Positions 36,469 to 45,900 of a DNA stretch of 64,000 nucleotides are shown in pieces. A program made the translations under genes and the position numbers. Within the stretch, counting starts at the first letter, position 1. Every line of letters begins with the position of its first letter. Source of the stretch: Kofleriaceae bacterium (GTDB lineage Bacteria > Myxococcota_A > Polyangia > Haliangiales > Haliangiaceae). Location: NCBI GenBank assembly GCA_018058095.1, contig JAGPCO010000027.1:1-64000 (forward strand). The letters are read 5' to 3'. The notes beneath the pieces were generated by a model that did not search any database, was not told the origin of the DNA, and saw nothing but the letters and a program-made list of their open reading frames with translations.

Positions 36469-38523
36469 TCAGCGCGGCGCCTGGATCGTGAACGTCGACG
36501 CGGCGTGGTCGGCGCCGTCGAACTCGAACGGCGTGTCCCAGATGGCAGCCTCGGCGCAGGTGGCGACGTCGACGCCAGCGCGGCGACCGGTCGGATCGGC
36601 GCCGCGCGCGGTCACCTCGACGGCGACGATCTCCGATCGGGTCGTCTCGAGCGCGATCTCGAGGCCCACGCCTGACACGAGGCAGCGCGCCACCGCGGCC
36701 CGCAGCAGCGGCTCGAGCGGGCGGGGCGGGCGTCCCTGGCCTCGGCCAAAGCCGACGTCTCCCGGCCCGCCGCAGTCGCAGATGGAGCCGCCCATGATCG
36801 ACGGCGTGTCCTGGTAGCCGCCGCCGCTGCCCCAGGTGACCAGGAGCGACCAGGCCGGGCCCACGTGCCCGCCCGCCTCGGCGGCCCGGCGCCACATCGC
36901 CGCCAGGTCCGGTCGGGGCGGGGTCGGCCCGAGCTGGCGGGCCAGCGCCGCGCTGGCGACCGCGGTGGCGCCGCCGGTCCACGGCTGGTTCCACAGCAGG
37001 CCACGAACCTGGATCGGCCCGGCCGCGCGGGCGGGGCTGGTGGCCCACCACGAGCACCCGGTGCCCTCGGCTAGGTCGAACGCCGCGTCGTCGCCCCGGC
37101 GCAGGCCGGCACACGCCGCCGGCCCCGACGGAGGCGCCAGCTCGGTCCAGGCCGCGGCGCCGACGGAGATCCGGTCGAGCGAGGTCGGGCGCCACAGCGC
37201 GGTGGCGTCGAACGGGGCCGGCTCGGCCTGCGCCGGTCGGTCTTCGGAGGTCATCGCGATCCCGCCGGTGGTGGCGGCGGCGGCGGCGAAGCGCGATTCG
37301 TCGTGACGGGTCAGCAGCTCGCCGCCACGCACGTCGACGGCGATCAGGCGGACGCCGGCGGGCAGCAGCTGGTGCAGCTCGGCGGCGCGGCCCTGTTCGC
37401 GCAGGCGCAGCAGCTGGTCCGACACCAGCAGGACCCGCCGCTCGCCCTGCACGGCGGCGAGCAGGCGCGCGGCCTCGGCCACCGCGGCGCTGACCTCCGA
37501 GCCGTTGCCGCGCACCAGCGTGGCCAGCGGCCGGCGCAGCGCACGCCGCGCCGCCCCGGCCTCGACCCACCCGGCCACGACCGGCCGCGTGGTGCGTGTG
37601 TAGGCCAGGACCGCGACCCTCGTCCCGTGCGGCGCGCGCGCCAGGAACGCGTCGACCAGCGCACGCTGCACGTCCCAGTCGCCGTCGTCGAGCGAGCGCG
37701 AGGCGTCGAGCAGCACCACGACGTGCGGCGCGACCGGCATCGGGGTGAGCGCCCGGCCCAGCGCCAGCTCGACCCGGGTCAGCTGGTGGTGGTCGTCGTC
37801 ACCGAACTGCTCGGCGCGGACTTGCACGCGGGCCGGGCGCGGCTGCAAGCGGCGCAGCGCCGGATCGGGCAGGCCGAGCCAGACCCGGTCGTGGGCGCCG
37901 TCGCCCGCGTGGTCGCTCCCGTCGCTCGAGCCAAGGCACGCCGCCCGCAGCTGGGCGACCTCGGCGGTCGACGCCTGCCGCGCGCCGGCCGCGCCGCGCA
38001 GCCGCGGCGCCCACGCCGTCGGGACCTGGGCCCAGCGCCGCTCGTCGAGCACACAGGTCGGCGCGTGCACCTGCAGCGACAGCGTGCGGCGCCCGGCGCT
38101 GGGGAGCCCGAGGCGGACCGAGACCTGCCGAGCCTCGTTGGCGCTGACCAGGACGTAACCCTGTCGGCGCGGCGCCGGGGCTGCGTCGTCGATCGCGGCC
38201 ACGCTGGCATCAGCCGTGCTGGCGGCGGTGCGGGTTCCGGCCCGGCGAGTCACGCCGTCGGCCAGCGTGACCGCGGTCACGGTCGCGTCGGCGGGCAGCG
38301 GTAGACCGAGCCCGAGGTCGAGCGCGATCACCTCCGGGCCGGTGGTGCGTACGGCGAAGGTGAGCTCGGCGGTCAGCTCGGCGCCGGCCAGGCCGAGCGC
38401 CACCGCGCGCAGCGCGTGGTCGTGGTCGAACCCTCCGCCGCGGCCGTCATCGTCGCCGGGCGCGGCGGCCGCGGGTGAGGCGGCAAGCGCAGCGACCAGC
38501 AGGAACCAGGTGGGGCGGAGCAT
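36469..38523 (-). CDS. Secreted VWA-domain protein (paralogue 2)
   Basis: The product is 684 aa from ATG 38523, which opens a signal peptide (ending near SPAAAAPGD). It has the same architecture as the 32181 protein: a beta domain, a VWA domain with MIDAS DASRS and VLLVSDQLLRLR, then LLWNQPWTGG, GGHVGPAWSLLVTWG and AEAAIWDTPFEFDGADHAASTFTI. It is longer around a Cys-containing insert (ICDCGG). The two paralogues bracket two other surface-protein genes on the same strand. Confidence 0.85.
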   Translation of the reverse strand: MLRPTWFLLVAALAASPAAAAPGDDDGRGGGFDHDHALRAVALGLAGAELTAELTFAVRTTGPEVIALDLGLGLPLPADATVTAVTLADGVTRRAGTRTAASTADASVAAIDDAAPAPRRQGYVLVSANEARQVSVRLGLPSAGRRTLSLQVHAPTCVLDERRWAQVPTAWAPRLRGAAGARQASTAEVAQLRAACLGSSDGSDHAGDGAHDRVWLGLPDPALRRLQPRPARVQVRAEQFGDDDHHQLTRVELALGRALTPMPVAPHVVVLLDASRSLDDGDWDVQRALVDAFLARAPHGTRVAVLAYTRTTRPVVAGWVEAGAARRALRRPLATLVRGNGSEVSAAVAEAARLLAAVQGERRVLLVSDQLLRLREQGRAAELHQLLPAGVRLIAVDVRGGELLTRHDESRFAAAAATTGGIAMTSEDRPAQAEPAPFDATALWRPTSLDRISVGAAAWTELAPPSGPAACAGLRRGDDAAFDLAEGTGCSWWATSPARAAGPIQVRGLLWNQPWTGGATAVASAALARQLGPTPPRPDLAAMWRRAAEAGGHVGPAWSLLVTWGSGGGYQDTPSIMGGSICDCGGPGDVGFGRGQGRPPRPLEPLLRAAVARCLVSGVGLEIALETTRSEIVAVEVTARGADPTGRRAGVDVATCAEAAIWDTPFEFDGADHAASTFTIQAPR

Positions 38524-38597
38524 GCTGCTCCGACACCCAGATCCGCCGGCGGTTCCCGCCAGAATGGCGCGGTTGGCGGCTGCCGCCTGAGACCGGC

Positions 38598-39506
38598 TCA
38601 GTGCCGGACCAGGAACTGGAAGCGGGTGGCGACCTCGAGCCGGACGTAGCCCCCCGGGATGGTGGCGTAGCCGACGCTGAGGCGATCGATGCTCGACGGC
38701 GGGCAGTCGATGGCCACGCAGATCGGGGCGCCGCTGAGCTCGGGCATGGCGGCCACCATCGCGGCCGGGATGGTCAGCTCGCCGGCGGCGTCCGGGGCCT
38801 GGCACTCGATGATCGCCTCGAGCGGCTGGCCGTGTCCGCCGTACGTGGTCGAGTTGATGGTGACCCGCACCTCGGATCCGTCGCCCGTCGGCGTCCAGCG
38901 CAGGACCTCGTCCTCGCCGTCGACCAGCACGATCTGGCCCTCGGCGTTGAGCGGCAGGTCGATGGCGTCGACGCCGCGCGCGCTGGTCGAGAAGGCCGGG
39001 ATGGCGCCGGCGCCGGCGGCGCTGGCGGTGACGCTGGCGCCGGGGCTGAACACGTCGACCAGGGCCGCGTCCTGGTAGTAGTAGACGCCGTTGGAGGACG
39101 GCTCGAGCGTGACCGGGCGGGTCAGGCCGGTCAGGGTGATGGGCCCGACCGCGCTGTAGGTCGGCCACGGATGACAGGTGGTGCCGACGCAGACGCCGTC
39201 GCACGGCGTCGGGCACTGGCTGCCGGGGAACTCGTACAGCGTACACGCCCCACTGGCCTGGGTCTGCTCCTGCCAGCGCACCTCGGGGCCGATCGCCGCC
39301 GACAGGTCCCCGTACGTGGTGTTGAGGTCGTAGGTGGACTCGAAGACCTTGATCGCGCCGAGCGGATCGCCGGCCGGCACCGGCATGGCGTCGGCGGTCG
39401 GGCCGGCGTCGGCGCGGTCGACGTCGCCGCCGTCGTCACCGCAGGCCACGAGGGCCGGGTGCAGCGCCAGCACGAGCACGCAGGCAGAGAGAGGCAGGGC
39501 ACGCAT
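38598..39506 (-). CDS. Lipoprotein, unknown function
   Basis: The product is 302 aa from ATG 39506. Signal peptide and lipobox LVAC are clear, followed by an Asp/Ala linker. The mature part has no domain that I recognise; it holds a Cys-rich stretch (CTLYEFPGSQCPTPCDGVCVGTTC) and a beta-rich C-terminus. It lies upstream of the second VWA gene on the same strand, so may be co-expressed with it. Confidence 0.65.
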   Translation of the reverse strand: MRALPLSACVLVLALHPALVACGDDGGDVDRADAGPTADAMPVPAGDPLGAIKVFESTYDLNTTYGDLSAAIGPEVRWQEQTQASGACTLYEFPGSQCPTPCDGVCVGTTCHPWPTYSAVGPITLTGLTRPVTLEPSSNGVYYYQDAALVDVFSPGASVTASAAGAGAIPAFSTSARGVDAIDLPLNAEGQIVLVDGEDEVLRWTPTGDGSEVRVTINSTTYGGHGQPLEAIIECQAPDAAGELTIPAAMVAAMPELSGAPICVAIDCPPSSIDRLSVGYATIPGGYVRLEVATRFQFLVRH

Positions 39507-39574
39507 GGGCACCCACGGAGCAAGCCGCGGGCCACGACCATCACGTGCGATCTCGCGGGATTCGAGTTGGTCGA

Positions 39575-40741
39575 TCACGGTTTTTCGAGGTCCGGCCCGG
39601 TCGGGCTGACCACCGCGACCGAGAAGCCGACCCGGGCGCCGCCGCCCGGTCGGTCCTCGGCCCAGGCCCGGCCACCGTGGGCGGCGGCGATACGCGCGAC
39701 CAGCGCCAGGCCGAGGCCGAGGCCGCCCGCGCTCGACGGCACGAAGGCGCGGAACCCGTCGGCGCGCCGATCGGGCGGCAGGCCGGGGCCGGCGTCGTCG
39801 ACCTCGACCGCCACGACCTCGCCGCGGCGCTCGACCCGCACCGCGACGGCCCCGCCGGCGTGGATCCGGGCGTTGCCGAGGAGGTTGGCCACGGCGCGGC
39901 GCAGCAGGGTCGGATCGACCTGCGCCGTGGTGTCGCCGTCGCTGCTGACCTGCTCGGGCGCGACGCCGTCGGCCAGCGCCGCGTCGGCGACCTCGGCGGC
40001 GACGTCGAGGCGGCGGCGGTCGAGGCTGGCGAACTCCAGGCGCGACGACGCCAGCAGGCGCGCGACCAGATCGTCGACGACGAGGATGTCGCGCTCGAGC
40101 TGATCGAGCGCGCGCGCCCCGGCCGCTGGTTCGGCCTCACGCGCGCTCTCGACCAGGACCCGCATGTGGCCGAGCGGCGTGCGCAGCTCGTGCGAGACCG
40201 CGGCCAGGAGCTGGCGCTGATCCGCGAGCTGGCGCTGGAATGCCGCGGCCATGTCGTTGATGGCGTGGGCCAGCACCCGGACCTCGCCGTGGTGGTGGTC
40301 GACGTCGAGCCGGGTGTCGAGCTTGCCGTCGCCGAGGTCGCGCGCCGCCTTGACCGCGAGCAGCAGCGGCCGGGTCAGGCGCCAGGCCACGGCGCCGGCC
40401 GCGGCCCACAGGCCGAGGAACAGCAGCAGCACGTGCCACCAGCGCAGCCCATCGTGGCCGAGCTGGGTGCCGAGCACGAGGCCGATGGCCAGGGCGACGC
40501 CGAGCCACGAGAAGATGCGCCGGCGCATGCGCGCGCGCAGCCACCACGGCCACCACCGGCTGCGCTCGGGCGAGGCCTGCCACAACGCGCGCTCCTCGCG
40601 CCAGGCCGCGCGCTCGCGCTCGCGCCAGGCGCGGCGGTGGCGCCATGGCCCGTGCCCGTGCCCGTGCCCGTGCTCGTGCTCGTGCCCGTGCTCGTGCCCG
40701 TGCCCGTGCTCGTGCCGGTGTCGCCGGGGCGCGCCGCTCAC
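39575..40741 (-). CDS. Sensor histidine kinase with a His-rich N-terminus
   Basis: The product is 388 aa from GTG 40741, whose GTGA overlaps the response regulator stop. Residues about 8-32 are a (His-Gly/His-Glu) tract before two transmembrane segments (about 75-92 and 100-121), with almost no periplasmic loop. HAMP-like linker, dimerisation/phospho-acceptor motif AAVSHELRTPLGHMR (His), then the HATPase domain (NLLGNARIHAG; DDAGPGLP; GGLGLGLALVARI). The His tract is cytoplasmic and would bind metal such as Ni, Zn or Cu. It is the third gene in the CpxP-like / regulator / kinase operon. Confidence 0.88.
   Translation of the reverse strand: MSGAPRRHRHEHGHGHEHGHEHEHGHGHGHGPWRHRRAWRERERAAWREERALWQASPERSRWWPWWLRARMRRRIFSWLGVALAIGLVLGTQLGHDGLRWWHVLLLFLGLWAAAGAVAWRLTRPLLLAVKAARDLGDGKLDTRLDVDHHHGEVRVLAHAINDMAAAFQRQLADQRQLLAAVSHELRTPLGHMRVLVESAREAEPAAGARALDQLERDILVVDDLVARLLASSRLEFASLDRRRLDVAAEVADAALADGVAPEQVSSDGDTTAQVDPTLLRRAVANLLGNARIHAGGAVAVRVERRGEVVAVEVDDAGPGLPPDRRADGFRAFVPSSAGGLGLGLALVARIAAAHGGRAWAEDRPGGGARVGFSVAVVSPTGPDLEKP
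40650..40720. repeat. Hexanucleotide repeat coding the His tract
   Basis: About a dozen units of CGTGCC or CGTGCT in tandem code for the alternating His-Gly/His-Glu stretch of the sensor kinase. A six-base unit keeps the frame when it expands or shrinks, so tract length may vary between strains. Confidence 0.75.
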
Positions 40742-41430
40742 GCTTCCTCGTCGACGCTGCGCGCCAGCGTGTAGCCGACGCCACGCACCGTGCGGATCCG
40801 CGCCCCCGCCGCCTCGCCCAGCTTCTTGCGCAGGCGCGACACGTGCACGTCGATGGCCCGGTCGCCGACGGTGGTGTCGCGCCCGGCCAGCTCGAGCAGC
40901 GCGACCCGGGTCACGACCCGGCCGGCCCGGCGGACCAGCGCGACCAGCAGATCGAACTCCAGCCCGGTCAGCTCGACCGCGGCGCCATCGACCGTGGCCT
41001 GGCGCGCGCCGACGTCGACGGTGATGCCGGCCGCGCTGAGCTGCTCACCGACCGCCGCCGGGCTGGCCCGGCGCACCACCGCGCGCAGGCGGGCCAGCAG
41101 CTCGCGCGGCGCGAACGGCTTGGCCACGTAGTCGTCGGCGCCGAGCTCGAGCCCGACCACCCGGTCGGCCTCGTCGCCGCGCGCGGTCAGCATGATGACC
41201 GGCGTGTGCGGGTCGCGCGCGCGCAGGGTGCGCAGCACCGACAGCCCGTCCTGGCCGGGCATCATCACGTCGAGCAGCACGGCGTCGACGCCACCGCCGG
41301 CGAGCTGGGCCAGCCCGGCCTGGCCGCCGCTGGCGTGGGCCAGGGCCACGCCCTGCGGCTCGAGGTAGGCCCGCAGCAGCTCGGCCAGCCGGGCGTCGTC
41401 ATCGATCAACAGGACCCGCACGCTCGCCAT
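40738..41430 (-). CDS. OmpR/PhoB-type response regulator
   Basis: The product is 230 aa from ATG 41430, preceded by GAGGTG. The receiver domain (1-120) is complete: acidic pair DDD, phospho-acceptor in VLLDVMMP, Thr in MLTA and Lys in VAKPF. A winged-helix DNA-binding domain (about 130-225) ends in IDVHVSRLRKKLG and IRTVRGVGY. It is partner to the His-rich kinase. It may bind the direct repeat in front of the CpxP-like gene (42083-42116). Confidence 0.94.
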   Translation of the reverse strand: MASVRVLLIDDDARLAELLRAYLEPQGVALAHASGGQAGLAQLAGGGVDAVLLDVMMPGQDGLSVLRTLRARDPHTPVIMLTARGDEADRVVGLELGADDYVAKPFAPRELLARLRAVVRRASPAAVGEQLSAAGITVDVGARQATVDGAAVELTGLEFDLLVALVRRAGRVVTRVALLELAGRDTTVGDRAIDVHVSRLRKKLGEAAGARIRTVRGVGYTLARSVDEEA

Positions 41431-41465
41431 CTTGGCACCTCGCTGGACGACCGTCCTGTCTCGGG

Positions 41466-42014
41466 TCAGCCACGGTATGGCCCGCCGCCGGCGAAGCGGC
41501 GGCTGAGCAGGAGGTCGGCCAGCTTGCCGCGCTGGCCGTCGTCGAGCAGGGCGTGGATGGCGCGGGTGGCGTCGATCAGCGCGGCGCGGACCTCGCCGGT
41601 GGTGGCGTCGACCCGGCCCAGGACCGAGGTCAGCGCGGCGTCGTCGAGGCTGGGCCCGCGCAGCGCCTCGGCCAGGTCGGCCCGCAGCGCGGCGCCGGCG
41701 TCGCGGCTGGCCACGAGGCGGGTCCGCAGCCGCTCGAGCTCGGCGACGATCGCGCGCTCCTGGGCCGGGGTCGCCTCGAGGTGGACCAGCGCCCGCCCGA
41801 GGATGACCCGCCGGGTCAGGTGGTGACGGCCGTGTCGCCATCCGCCGCCCCATCCATGGGCCTGATGGTGGTGCCACCCACCGCCGCAGGGGCCGCCTGG
41901 GCCCGCACCGTCCCAGCCGCCGGCGAAGGCATGGGCGTGGCGCCAGCGGCGTCGGTGCACGAGCTTGTGCAGGACGACAGCGGCGAGAACTCCGGCTCCG
42001 ATCGCGATCAGCAT
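41466..42014 (-). CDS. CpxP/Spy-like protein with a His-rich segment
   Basis: The product is 182 aa from ATG 42014, with an AGGAG ribosome-binding site. A hydrophobic N-terminus (MLIAIGAGVLAAVVLHK) is followed by a His/Gly/Trp-rich stretch (HHHQAHGWGGGW, HGRHH) and then about 100 residues of helix-rich sequence with LEATPAQERAIVAELERLRTRLV..., like the LTxxQ-type motifs of the Spy/CpxP family. Such proteins are periplasmic chaperones or metal sensors that hold back the sensor kinase. First gene of the operon with the regulator and kinase. Metal binding is inferred from the His content. Confidence 0.72.
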   Translation of the reverse strand: MLIAIGAGVLAAVVLHKLVHRRRWRHAHAFAGGWDGAGPGGPCGGGWHHHQAHGWGGGWRHGRHHLTRRVILGRALVHLEATPAQERAIVAELERLRTRLVASRDAGAALRADLAEALRGPSLDDAALTSVLGRVDATTGEVRAALIDATRAIHALLDDGQRGKLADLLLSRRFAGGGPYRG

Positions 42015-42082
42015 GAGGGGCTCCTTTGGTCTGTCCCCACCGTGCGACCGGCGTGTTGCGGGAGGTCGCGTCCGGACATGAA

Positions 42083-42116
42083 GAAACCTTGCGGCCGGCG
42101 GTGGGCGAAAACTTGC
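42083..42116. promoter_or_regulatory. Direct-repeat candidate operator
   Basis: GAAACCTTGC (42083-42092) and GAAAACTTGC (42107-42116) are direct repeats 24 bp apart, 69 bp upstream of the CpxP-like start. OmpR-family regulators bind direct repeats, so it is a candidate site for the regulator coded in the operon. The same gap also serves the divergent gene at 42151. Confidence 0.4.
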
Positions 42117-42150
42117 CCGCCCCGGCGGCGGCGGCGAGCCTGGGTTCACG

Positions 42151-42753
42151 ATGAGAGGCCCCTCGAGCTACGTGCATTGCCCGTCGTGCCAGCGCGCCTT
42201 CGACCTCGGCGCCGGGACCGGGTGCCCGCGCTGCGTCGCGCAGCCCGTCGCCTCGGCGCCGGCCGCGACCCCGCCGCGCGCCGCCACGCCGTCGCCGGCC
42301 GCGGTCGCGGCCACCCGCGTCTGCTACGTCCCGGTCGTGGCCAGCGTGACCGCCGCGCCTTCCGCTCCGGTGACCGCGGCGCGCGCCTGCCCGCGCGCCC
42401 GGATCACCGCCGCCACCGGCGAGCTGCTGGCCGCCATCTCCGACGCCGGCCCGGCCGACCTCGACGCCGTCCTGGCCGAGGGTGCCCTGGTGCCCGACGC
42501 CGCCGACGACCCGTGGGCGGCCCTGCTCTTGTCGGCCATCGTCGCCTCGATCGCCGAGCGGCGGGGCCGGCCGACCGCTCCTCTATTGATCGCGGCGCCG
42601 GCCCCGGCCGCCGCCCCGCCGCCAGCGTCGAGCCCGACCCCGCAGCAGGCCTTCTGGCTTGGGGTGCTGGTCGGGCTGCTGGCCCGGGTCGAGCGCCGGT
42701 TCGACCAGGTGCTCGATCTGACCCGGCGCCTGCCGCTCGACCGCCTGGGCTGA
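42151..42753 (+). CDS. Zinc-ribbon protein, unknown function
   Basis: The product is 200 aa. The N-terminus is a CxxC-x(n)-CxxC zinc ribbon (HCPSCQRAF...CPRC, residues about 9-28). An Ala/Pro-rich linker and a helical C-terminal part (AFWLGVLVGLLARVERRFDQVLDLTRRL) follow; the latter has one hydrophobic helix. Unlike its neighbours it points away from the metal-type operon. No family is recognised. The stop at 42753 is followed by a hairpin at 42763-42782. Confidence 0.55.
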   Translation: MRGPSSYVHCPSCQRAFDLGAGTGCPRCVAQPVASAPAATPPRAATPSPAAVAATRVCYVPVVASVTAAPSAPVTAARACPRARITAATGELLAAISDAGPADLDAVLAEGALVPDAADDPWAALLLSAIVASIAERRGRPTAPLLIAAPAPAAAPPPASSPTPQQAFWLGVLVGLLARVERRFDQVLDLTRRLPLDRLG

Positions 42754-42762
42754 CCGGCCGCC

Positions 42763-42782
42763 GGACCCCTCGCTGGGGGTCC
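42763..42782 (+). terminator. Hairpin after the zinc-ribbon gene
   Basis: GGACCCC-TCGCTG-GGGGTCC has a perfect 7-bp stem and a 6-nt loop, right after the stop codon. No T-tract follows, so it is only a possible terminator. Confidence 0.45.
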
Positions 42783-42832
42783 GCTGACCCCGGGTAGCGG
42801 CTACTACACCCACCGGATCGCGCGGTTGTCAC

Positions 42833-42850
42833 CGGCTAGCCGCCTAGCCG
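42833..42850. promoter_or_regulatory. Inverted repeat upstream of the cytochrome gene
   Basis: CGGCTAG-CCGC-CTAGCCG is a perfect 7-bp inverted repeat about 90 bp before the start of the triheme lipoprotein. CTAG is rare in this DNA, so two occurrences in one palindrome suggest a protein-binding site. Confidence 0.5.
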
Positions 42851-42883
42851 ATGACCGTCGTGACCGCCGGATTTCGGACGCAA

Positions 42884-42910
42884 GTGTCCGGAACTACGGA
42901 TCCCGGACAC
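42884..42910. promoter_or_regulatory. GTGTCCGG-N11-CCGGACAC operator-like palindrome
   Basis: Perfect 8-bp arms at 42884-42891 and 42903-42910 with an 11-bp spacer, about two and a half helical turns in total, 30 bp before the start codon. A further CGGAC half-site lies at 42876-42880. This is the layout of a homodimeric regulator site overlapping the promoter. Confidence 0.55.
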
Positions 42911-42939
42911 TGGCGCGAGGGTTGCGTAGAGCGCAGCCC

Positions 42940-45900
42940 ATGCGGACCACTCGACCGGCCACCCGGCCTCTGCTCACTACCCTAGGCGCCTTGCTGGTGC
43001 TCGGCTCGGCCGCCTGCGGGGGCGACGAGCCGACCATCCAGGCGCTGTACAACCCCAACACCCAGCGTGTCCTGATCGACATGGTCCGCGAGCTCGAGGA
43101 CGGGGAGACCATGATGGTCTCGGTCCGCCGCGGTAACTTCGGCCAGCTCGACTGCGCGGCCCAGGCCAGCGCGATGGACAGCGTGGTCGACCACGACGGC
43201 CTGCGCTTCTACGGCCCGGTGGTCGACCAGTCGCTGCTCGACCCGTTCTACGGCCCGGAGTGGGCATACGAGCCGACCCCGGAGATGCTGGCCGCGCTCG
43301 ACGCCGGCACCGACTCGATCATCGACTTCTGCGTGATGAAGGGCTCCGAGGTCGTCGAGCAGATCGAGTTCGATCTGTTCAAGGCGGTCGACAACGGCGA
43401 GAACGACGGCCTCGGCGGCAAGGCCGACGACAACGAGCACGGCGAGGTCGGGGTCAACTCGGCCCAGGCCTACGGCGAGCTGTGTGTCGGCCAGATGGGC
43501 GAGATCCCCTTCTTCGAGAAGCAGGGCGAGTTCAAGTACGGCACCTACAACTGCCTCGACTCGACCCCGATCCCGATGACCGTGACCGACGCCGGCGGCA
43601 ACGTCGACCGGCCCGACGGCGAGGTCAGCAAGTGCGACAAGCCGCAGTACATCTACTCGCTGTGCGAGCAGGGCCCGCGCGTGGCCTCGCGCATCAACGA
43701 CCAGGGCACCCGCTGGGTCCTGCTGTGCCGCAAGAGCATCGGCGGCCTGGCCTCGGACCAGTTCAACGACATCGCGATGATCGGGCACAACCCGTTCACC
43801 GGTAAGACCTGCTTCTTCCAGAACGCGCTGTACCAGAAGAAGGACGGCGGCAACGTGCCGCACCCGGCCGACCGCGAGAAGTCGACCAACCTGTGGTCGG
43901 GCGTACACGGCGGCCTCGGCAGCGGCATCCAGTGCAGCAAGTGCCACGACGCCGACCCGTTCGTGCACAGCCCGTGGATCGACGGGGCCAAGGACGCCAA
44001 CGGCCGCTCGGTGGTGCCGAAGATGGGCGAGGACCAGGACATGCCGATCGGCGCCAACGACGCGCCGTACTACCTGGTCAACCAGCGCGGTCAGAACTGG
44101 CGCGTCATCGACAGCCTGACCAGCCCGGCCGTCGCCGCCTGCACCAAGTGCCACCGCATGGGCAAGGGCGGCGAGTGGCAGCAGTGGGTCACCCGCATCG
44201 AGCAGACCGACGCGTCGTGGGAGAACATCGTCACCGACCACGGCAAGAAGTTCGAGAACGCGCGCTGGATGCCGACCGACCTGAGCGGCCTCACCGCCGC
44301 CACCTGGGCCAGCTCGCCGTACGCGACCGCCATCGCCGAGATCAAGCGCTGCGGCCAGAGCAGCGACTGCGCGTCCGAGAAGATCCCGACCGCGCCGGGC
44401 GGCAACACCGACGGCAACGGCCGCCTGCGTAACCCGGTCACCCTGTCCGACTCGACCCTGGCCACCCGCGCGGTCGGCATCCTCGCCGCCAGCGGCTGCA
44501 AGGACTGCCACACCTCGAGCCGCACCACCTTCCGCAAGTGGGCCGACCAGACCGCCGAGGCCGAGGGCCAGTGCCTGGCCAACCTGACCGGCGGCAGCGA
44601 GAAGCAGTCGACCCCGGCCGAGAACGAGGGCGTCGGCAAGGACGAGGTCAAGACCTACGGCCCGTACGACGTCGCCATCGGCGGCACCTTCAAGGCGCAG
44701 ATCACCGGCTCCGGTGACGCCGACCTCTACGTCAAGCGCTTCGCCAAGGCGACCAAGGACAACTACGACTGCCGCCCGTTCAAGACCGGCTCGCGCGAGA
44801 CCTGCGGCGCCGACCAGTTCAAGAACTTCGGCCCCGGCAAGTTCTACGTCACCATCATCGGCAAGTCGGCCAACACCAGCAAGTTCACCCTCAAGGTGAC
44901 CCACACCGCCAAGGGCGACGGCCAGCAGACCCCGGCCGAGGTCATCAGCTGCCTGCGCCAGGAGCCGCGCGAGGACTCGCCCTTCCTGCCGCACAAGCTC
45001 GGCATGTACACGGTGCTGTCGTCGCACGGCTGGTTCTCCGACCTGTTCCACGCCGCCTACAACGACGCCGAGAGCCGCGACGCCTGGGTCATCAACTTCG
45101 CCAAGTTCAAGGCCCGGACCTCGATGCCCAAGGGTAACCACCCGCGCCTGTCGCAGGCCGACGCCGATGTCGTCGTCGAGTGGTTCGCCCGCGGCGTGCC
45201 CAACCTCGACAGCGTGGTCCAGAACGACCCGCCGCCCACCACCTGCAGCAACTCGATCTCGTCGGAGATGTCGACCCACGCCAGCACGATGGCGACCCAG
45301 GGCTGGCGCGCGGTCAACGCCGAGCGCGGCCTGGCGATGTACGGCTGCAGCGGCAACGGCAACCCGATCTCCTGCCTCGGCAGCCTGGCTCGCGCCGGCA
45401 CCAAGGCGTACGGCGAGGGCTGGGAGCTGCTGGCCGGCGCCAAGCTCCGCATCCTGCGCGAGTTCAGCTTCAAGACCTTCTTCTGGATGCGGTCGTCGGC
45501 CGACGGTCGCTTCATCGGCAACGGCGCGTCGAGCTCGACCGGGGCGATGATCTCCGACCTGCAGCGCGACAAGGACATCCCGGTCCACGCCTCGTACGAC
45601 CCCGGCTTCTTCCCCGACAACTCGGGCTTCATGTTCCAGTCGACCCCGATCGGCGCCGGCTTCTGTGGCACCAACCTGCTGACCAGCAACCCGCGCGAGA
45701 TCAACTTCGGCGAGGCGCAGTGCTCGTCGGCCACCAACGTCGGCCTGTACCAGCACCTGGCCTCGGGCCTGGGCGGCGCCGACCACTACGCCATCAACGG
45801 CCAGTTCACCTCCGACAACGGCGGCGACGGCCCGGACGAGGAGCCCATCGCCGACTTCGGCTCGGACTCGACCATCAAGCTGACCGCCCTGGCCTACGAC

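Noticed and set aside
38524-39246. N-terminal extension of the second VWA protein to 39246
   Set aside because: The signal peptide starts at ATG 38523, and the extension is antisense or out of frame relative to the lipoprotein at 38598-39506.
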